Below, one piece after another: positions 59,847 to 64,000 of a stretch of 64,000 bases of DNA. The stretch is from 40CM-2-70-7 sp035505915. Its GTDB lineage: Bacteria; Gemmatimonadota; Gemmatimonadetes; Gemmatimonadales; GWC2-71-9. Where the stretch lies: positions 1 to 64,000 of the forward strand of contig DATJQI010000044.1 in the NCBI GenBank assembly GCA_035505915.1. Direction: 5' to 3'. The notes under the pieces were generated by a model. The model saw only the letters and a program-made list of their open reading frames with translations. It was not told the origin of the DNA and ran no database searches. The position numbers and the translations under genes were made by a program. Every line of letters begins with the position of its first letter. Positions within the stretch are counted from its first letter, which is position 1.

Positions 59847-62800
59847 CTGGTCCTCGCCGGCGCGGCGGCGGCTCTGGCCGCCGGGGAGTGGCTGCGGCGC
59901 GGCGCCCCGTTCTGGGCGTACGCCGCCGCCGTCTGCGCGGGAGCGGCCCTGGCGCTCGCCGTCCTCGGCCGGTCGCGTCGCTCCGTCGAATGGCTGCTGG
60001 CGCTGGGTGCGGCGGGAGTGGGCACGGCGAGCGTGGCGACGGTCGCGGGCGTGGGACACCTGCGCGGCGACTGGCCCGCCGCCCGCGAAGCGCGACTCGA
60101 GCGCGCGTCCCGGCGCCTGTCCCGGGAGCTGGGCGATGCCGTGGCCGACGCCCGTGCCCTCGCGGCCCGCGCGGCGGACGCCGCCACGCTGCCGCGGGAC
60201 GCCGAGTTCGACCGGCTGGCCGCCGCCGTCCGGCACGGCACCCCGGGTGTGGAGCGGGGAGTGGCGCTGGTCGCCGCGGACGGGACGCCGATCGCGTGGG
60301 CGGGCCGCCACCGGATGCTTCCGGCGCCGGACACCGTCGAGCTCAAGGCCGACATCTCACCATTCTACGTGACGCTGGAGGCCCGGCGCCAGACGGAGGC
60401 GGGCGCGGTGGCCGTCGGCACGGTCTTGCTGGACGCCGGTTCCGCCGTTCCCGACGGCGACGGGGCGGTGGCCCGCCGTTTCCTGCGCCGGTACGGCGTC
60501 GACCTCCGGTTCTACGCGCCCCGGACCGCGCCGCACGATCCCGACGTATTCGACTTCTGCCCGTCGGGGTGCGACGCCGGCGACACGCTCTTCAGCGTCA
60601 AGCCGGTCCCCCTCGACCAAGGGGGCGCCATCGATCAACTCGAGAGCCAGGGACGCCGGTGGGGCGCGGTGGCTCTGATCGCGCTCCTCCTCTTCCTTCT
60701 TAGCGCGGCGCCCAGGGGCCCCTGGCGGTGGGGAGCGCTCGCCGCGGCGGCGGTCGCGCTGTCCCGCTCGCCGCTCTCCGGCGCCCTGTTGGGCGGCGGG
60801 ACCGCGCCGCCGACCCTGACCCAGCCGCTGCTGGGCTTCGTCAGCGGGTCCGCGACCTCGCTCGCGATCGTCAGCGCCGCCGTCCTGATCGGCGCCGCGG
60901 CGGCCTGGCGCCGGGGGTTCCCGCGCCGCTGGTTCACGCTCGGGCCCACGGTGCTTCTGCTCTTCGCCGCGCCCTACCTGGTCCGGTACTTCGGCCGCGG
61001 CATCCATCCGCCGCTCACCGGCGTGAGCATCCCCCTGTGGCTGTCCTGGGAGGTCGCGCTCGCCGCCGTGGCCATGGCGCTGGTGATGCTCGCGGCCGCC
61101 CTGGTCCGGGGAGGGGAAGAACCCCGCCGCATTCCCTGGACCCTCCCCGCGGCCTGCGTTTGGGCCATCCTTGCGGCGGTGGTCGGCCTGTGGCTCTGGC
61201 AGCCGTACAACGCGTGGCCCGAGTGGTACACCTTCCTCTGGCTGCCCGCGCTCGCCGGCGCCATCGTGCCGGCGCCCCGCCGGGCCACGCTCTTCGCCGT
61301 CGCCACCGTGGCGGGCACGGCGGCCGCGCTGATCACCTGGGGGGCCGCGGTCGAAGGCCGCCTGTCCCTTGCCCAGCGGGACGTCTCGGGCCTCGGCGCC
61401 GTCGAGGACGCGAGCGTGGCGCCCGCCCTCGATTCGCTCGGCACCGTGACCGACACCGTCCGGGCCCCCCAGTCGGCCGGCGCGCTCTACGCCCTCTGGC
61501 ACTCCACGTCGCTGTCGCGGGCCGGCTATCCCGCGGTGCTCGCGCTCTGGTCCCCCACGGGCGAGCTCGAGACCGAGCTGCGGCTGGCCAACCTGGATCT
61601 TCCGGATCCCTTGCTGTCGGCGCTGGTGCGGACCCCCGGCGCGCCCTCGGTGCCCCGCGTGGAGCCGCTCCCGCGGGTTCCGGGCGTGCACGATGTGCTC
61701 GTCGCGCCCCTCCTCTCGGGAGAGTGGATCACCGTCGGCGTGGGTCCCCGGTCGCTCCTCATCGAGGAGGACCAGGTCACCCGCTTCCTGCGGGGCGAGG
61801 GGCGCGTCGCGGCCCCCTACACGCTCACGCTCTCGGCGCCGAGTCCCACGTCGAGCGCCACGGAGCACTTCTCGTGGAACCGCGACGGGTGGACGGTCCG
61901 CGGCGAGCGGCGGTTCGACTTCGCGGACGGCGTGCGGCACGTGCATGCGCTGGTGGAGCTGGGTGGCGCGGGTCCCCTCCTCGTCCGAGGATGTCTCGCG
62001 GTGCTGGTGAATCTGGCCCTGCTCATCCTCCTGATGGCCGCCGCCCGGCGCTTCGAGCGGGACCGGGGCGCGCCGGAGCCGTCGGTGTTCCGGCGCCTCC
62101 GCGAGAGCTATCGCCTGCGTCTCGCCGCGGGGCTCGCGGTCTTCTTCGGCGTTCCCGTGCTCGCCTTCGGCGCCTGGAGCTTCGCGAACCTCCCGGAGAG
62201 CGCCTCGTTCGCCGTCGACCTGCTGATCACCCAGACGCTGCGGGACGCGTCCCGGTCCGCCGAACAGCTGTCGTTCGACCGGGCCGCCGCGGCGGCCGCG
62301 GCGGTGCACGATCTGGGGGTTCGTCTGAACGCGGGGCTGTGGGCCTACCGGGGCGGCGCCCTGGTGGGCACGAGCGGGCCGGTGCTGAGCGACCTCGGCG
62401 TGGTGGACCCGCTGCTCGCGCCCGACGTGTTCCGGCGCCTCGCGCTGCGGGACGAAATCGAGGCGGCCACCACGATCTCCGCCGCGGACCGCACCGTGCG
62501 CGTGGGCTACCGCGTCGTGGTGAACGCCGGGCCGTCGGGGCAGGTGGTGCTCGCCGCGCCCCAGCTGCTCGATGACGCCCGGGTGCGGGCGGAGGAACGG
62601 GAGCTCGCGTTGACGCTCACGCTCGCCACCATCGCCGGTCTGGCCGCCGCGGGCGGCCTGGCCGGGCTGGTGGCGCGGCGGCTGGAGCGTCCGGTGGCGG
62701 TCCTGCGCGAGGCCGCGCTGGCCGTCGGCCGCGGCGGCGCTCCCCCGGTGTTTCCCGAGGCGCCCCCGGCGGAATTCGCGCCGGTGATGTCGGCGTTCGA

Positions 62801-63836
62801 GCGGATGGTGGTGGATGTCCGGCGGAGCCAGGCGGCGCTGGAGGAGGCGCGCAGCCGCACGGCGCAGGTGCTCGCGACGGTCGCGACCGGCGTGATCGCC
62901 GTGGACGCCGGGCTCCGGGTCACCCTGCTCAATCCGCGGGCCGTGGAGCTCCTGGGCGCGCGCGTCGAACCGGGGGACGAGCTGCCGGGCGGCACCGGAC
63001 CCGAATGGAGCCCGGTGTGGGACGACGTGGCGGCGTTCATCGCGAAGGGCGAGGACACCATCGCCGAGCGCGAGGTGGAGGTGGGGACCCGGCGGGTGCG
63101 GGTGCAGATCGCGCTGCTGGGCCCGGCGCCCGACGGCTGCGTCATCGCGCTCGACGACACCACCGCCCTCGGACGGGCGGCGCGGGTGCTCGCCTGGGGC
63201 CAGATGGCGCGGCAGGTGGCCCACGAGATCAAGAACCCGCTGACGCCCGTCCGGCTCGGCATCCAGCACCTGCAGCGGGTCTGGCAGAACGACCCCGCCG
63301 CGTTCGACCACGCCCTCGCCGACACCGCGCGTCGGATTCTCGCGGAAATCGACCGGCTCGACGCCATCGCCCGGGGCTTCGCGCGCTTCGGCGCGCCGGG
63401 CGCCGAGGTGGTGCCGCTCGAGACCGTGGACCTGGCGGCGGTGGCGCGGGACGTCGTCTCGCTCTACGCGCTCGGGGGCGCGGCCGGCACGGTGCACGTC
63501 GAGACCGCGGGGACTCCTGGCCCGGTCCGGGCCCGGCGTGACGAAGTGCGGGAAGTGCTGCTCAATCTTCTGGAGAACGCGCGCGACGCGGGTGCGCGCC
63601 GCATCGACGTCCTCGTGGACGAAGGAGGGCGCCGGCTGCGGGTCCGGGACGACGGACGGGGGATTTCGGAAGACGTCCTGCCGCGGATCTTCGAGCCGGC
63701 CTTCTCGACGACCTCCTCGGGATCGGGGCTGGGCCTGGCCATCGCCCGCCGCCTGGTGGAGGGGTGGGGGGCGACCATCACCGCCCAGAGCCTTCCCGGG
63801 GCCGGCACCACGCTGACCGTGACCTTTCCGGGGTAG
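59799..63836 (+). CDS. Large NtrY-type sensor histidine kinase
   Basis: About 1345 aa from GTG 59799; the start is uncertain because the frame is open upstream to 59325 and overlaps the divergent gene (other in-frame candidates GTG 59784, CTG 59847). The N-terminal half has many membrane helices (two early, six or more at about 290-550) with extracytoplasmic regions between. A further helix pair precedes a HAMP-like linker at about 950, a PAS-like stretch (VATGVIAVDAGLRVTLLNPRAVELLG), the H-box QMARQVAHEIKNPLTPVRLG (His1142) and the ATPase with NLLENARDAG, DDGRGI and GSGLGLAIARRLV. The H-box is of NtrY type. No response regulator follows within the window. Confidence 0.88.
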   Translation: MLEREGRATRSGGSRHLVLAGAAAALAAGEWLRRGAPFWAYAAAVCAGAALALAVLGRSRRSVEWLLALGAAGVGTASVATVAGVGHLRGDWPAAREARLERASRRLSRELGDAVADARALAARAADAATLPRDAEFDRLAAAVRHGTPGVERGVALVAADGTPIAWAGRHRMLPAPDTVELKADISPFYVTLEARRQTEAGAVAVGTVLLDAGSAVPDGDGAVARRFLRRYGVDLRFYAPRTAPHDPDVFDFCPSGCDAGDTLFSVKPVPLDQGGAIDQLESQGRRWGAVALIALLLFLLSAAPRGPWRWGALAAAAVALSRSPLSGALLGGGTAPPTLTQPLLGFVSGSATSLAIVSAAVLIGAAAAWRRGFPRRWFTLGPTVLLLFAAPYLVRYFGRGIHPPLTGVSIPLWLSWEVALAAVAMALVMLAAALVRGGEEPRRIPWTLPAACVWAILAAVVGLWLWQPYNAWPEWYTFLWLPALAGAIVPAPRRATLFAVATVAGTAAALITWGAAVEGRLSLAQRDVSGLGAVEDASVAPALDSLGTVTDTVRAPQSAGALYALWHSTSLSRAGYPAVLALWSPTGELETELRLANLDLPDPLLSALVRTPGAPSVPRVEPLPRVPGVHDVLVAPLLSGEWITVGVGPRSLLIEEDQVTRFLRGEGRVAAPYTLTLSAPSPTSSATEHFSWNRDGWTVRGERRFDFADGVRHVHALVELGGAGPLLVRGCLAVLVNLALLILLMAAARRFERDRGAPEPSVFRRLRESYRLRLAAGLAVFFGVPVLAFGAWSFANLPESASFAVDLLITQTLRDASRSAEQLSFDRAAAAAAAVHDLGVRLNAGLWAYRGGALVGTSGPVLSDLGVVDPLLAPDVFRRLALRDEIEAATTISAADRTVRVGYRVVVNAGPSGQVVLAAPQLLDDARVRAEERELALTLTLATIAGLAAAGGLAGLVARRLERPVAVLREAALAVGRGGAPPVFPEAPPAEFAPVMSAFERMVVDVRRSQAALEEARSRTAQVLATVATGVIAVDAGLRVTLLNPRAVELLGARVEPGDELPGGTGPEWSPVWDDVAAFIAKGEDTIAEREVEVGTRRVRVQIALLGPAPDGCVIALDDTTALGRAARVLAWGQMARQVAHEIKNPLTPVRLGIQHLQRVWQNDPAAFDHALADTARRILAEIDRLDAIARGFARFGAPGAEVVPLETVDLAAVARDVVSLYALGGAAGTVHVETAGTPGPVRARRDEVREVLLNLLENARDAGARRIDVLVDEGGRRLRVRDDGRGISEDVLPRIFEPAFSTTSSGSGLGLAIARRLVEGWGATITAQSLPGAGTTLTVTFPG

Positions 63837-63837
63837 C

Positions 63838-63861
63838 GAGGGGTGACCGTCGTCACCCCTC
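63838..63861. terminator. Perfect 10-bp inverted repeat after the sensor kinase
   Basis: GAGGGGTGAC (63838-63847), loop CGTC, GTCACCCCTC (63852-63861), starting one base after the stop. No T-run follows, so it may be a Rho-independent-like terminator without a U-tract or an operator for the next gene. Confidence 0.45.
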
Positions 63862-63935
63862 ACGGTGGCGAAATCCGGCATCATTTCCCACTTTGGAAGA
63901 CCTGGCAGTCACGGTCCCGAACGTCGAGGTGCCCT

Positions 63936-64000
63936 GTGCGCCCCACGCTGGTCGGTCCTCTCCTCGCGGTCTCGCTCGCGGTGGTTCCCGCCGCGCTCCC
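63936..64000 (+). CDS. 5' end of an exported protein, cut by window edge
   Basis: GTG 63936 lies 5 nt after GAGGT (63926-63930) and reads into VRPTLVGPLLAVSLAVVPAA, a likely signal peptide, still open at the right edge. Only 21 codons are visible, so no identification is possible. Confidence 0.5.
   Translation, partial: MRPTLVGPLLAVSLAVVPAAL

Noticed and set aside
60357..63884. Minus-strand open frame of 1175 codons opposite the sensor kinase
   Set aside because: The plus strand carries full HisKA and ATPase motifs; the antisense frame is Arg/Gly/His-rich shadow.

Overview
The window is gene-dense, very G+C-rich chromosomal DNA (roughly 70% by eye, not computed) with no tRNA, rRNA, CRISPR array, insertion sequence or phage cluster that I could find. 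The gene content points to a Gram-negative-type bacterium of the Gemmatimonadota or a close relative. The pointers are a GWxTD-domain protein, several zinc-ribbon Ser/Thr kinases, a soluble MglA/roadblock pair, a class II (B12-dependent) ribonucleotide reductase, a bacillithiol-type deacetylase (BshB1), TolC/MacA-like envelope proteins and an outer-membrane barrel protein. The phylum assignment is an inference from gene content, not a measured phylogeny.

Layout. 1-9.8 kb: a zinc-ribbon Ser/Thr kinase (cut by the left edge) coupled to a zinc-ribbon/FHA protein; divergently, an outer-membrane metallopeptidase-like protein, a GWxTD protein, a second kinase with a periplasmic TonB-like tail, and a gamma-carbonic-anhydrase-like protein. 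10-17 kb: NrdJ; two paralogous small zinc-ribbon proteins, one on each side of a MOSC protein; an ABC exporter pair divergent from a MarR regulator with a palindrome cluster between them. 17-27.4 kb: amidohydrolase, pyruvate kinase, a PhnP-like MBL hydrolase, then a run of stop/start-overlapping genes (class II aldolase, YtxH-like, YihY-like, threonine aldolase, a JAMM/MPN membrane protein with a long polyproline linker, and an Ig-like exported protein). 27.5-30.6 kb: response regulator, HEAT-repeat membrane protein and processive GT2 glycosyltransferase. 30.6-39 kb: housekeeping block dnaX-ybaB-recR, roadblock-mglA, pgsA-cinA, a lysophospholipase-like hydrolase, grpE-dnaJ. 39-49.8 kb (minus strand): D-threonine-aldolase-like enzyme, two GT87 membrane glycosyltransferases, DUF423, a holin-like protein, DinB, lipoproteins, a Tat-exported aminotransferase-fold protein, mnmA, cysteine desulfurase, bshB1. 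49.8-58.3 kb (minus): one efflux operon, TolC, MacA-like adaptor, one LolD/MacB-type ATPase and four permeases in an A-B-A-B order. 58.5-64 kb: an exported hypothetical protein and a creatininase-fold enzyme, divergent from a very large NtrY-type sensor kinase, then the 5' end of an exported protein cut by the right edge.

Cross-cutting signals. Genes are packed with 1-13 nt overlaps (ATGA, GTGA, TGATG), including two that appear to start with CTG inside CTGA. All three convergent gene junctions stop inside one shared CTAG palindrome. Upstream of many transcription units there is a recurring TTGNNN-N17/18-TANNTT promoter-like pattern, in several cases only 6-8 nt before the start codon, which suggests leaderless transcripts.

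No gene-free stretch exceeds 300 bases. The longest are 16953-17150 (a 15-bp palindrome), 9844-10032 (promoter and hairpins before nrdJ), 27364-27516 (a possible -10 box only) and 58340-58488 (inverted repeats before tolC).
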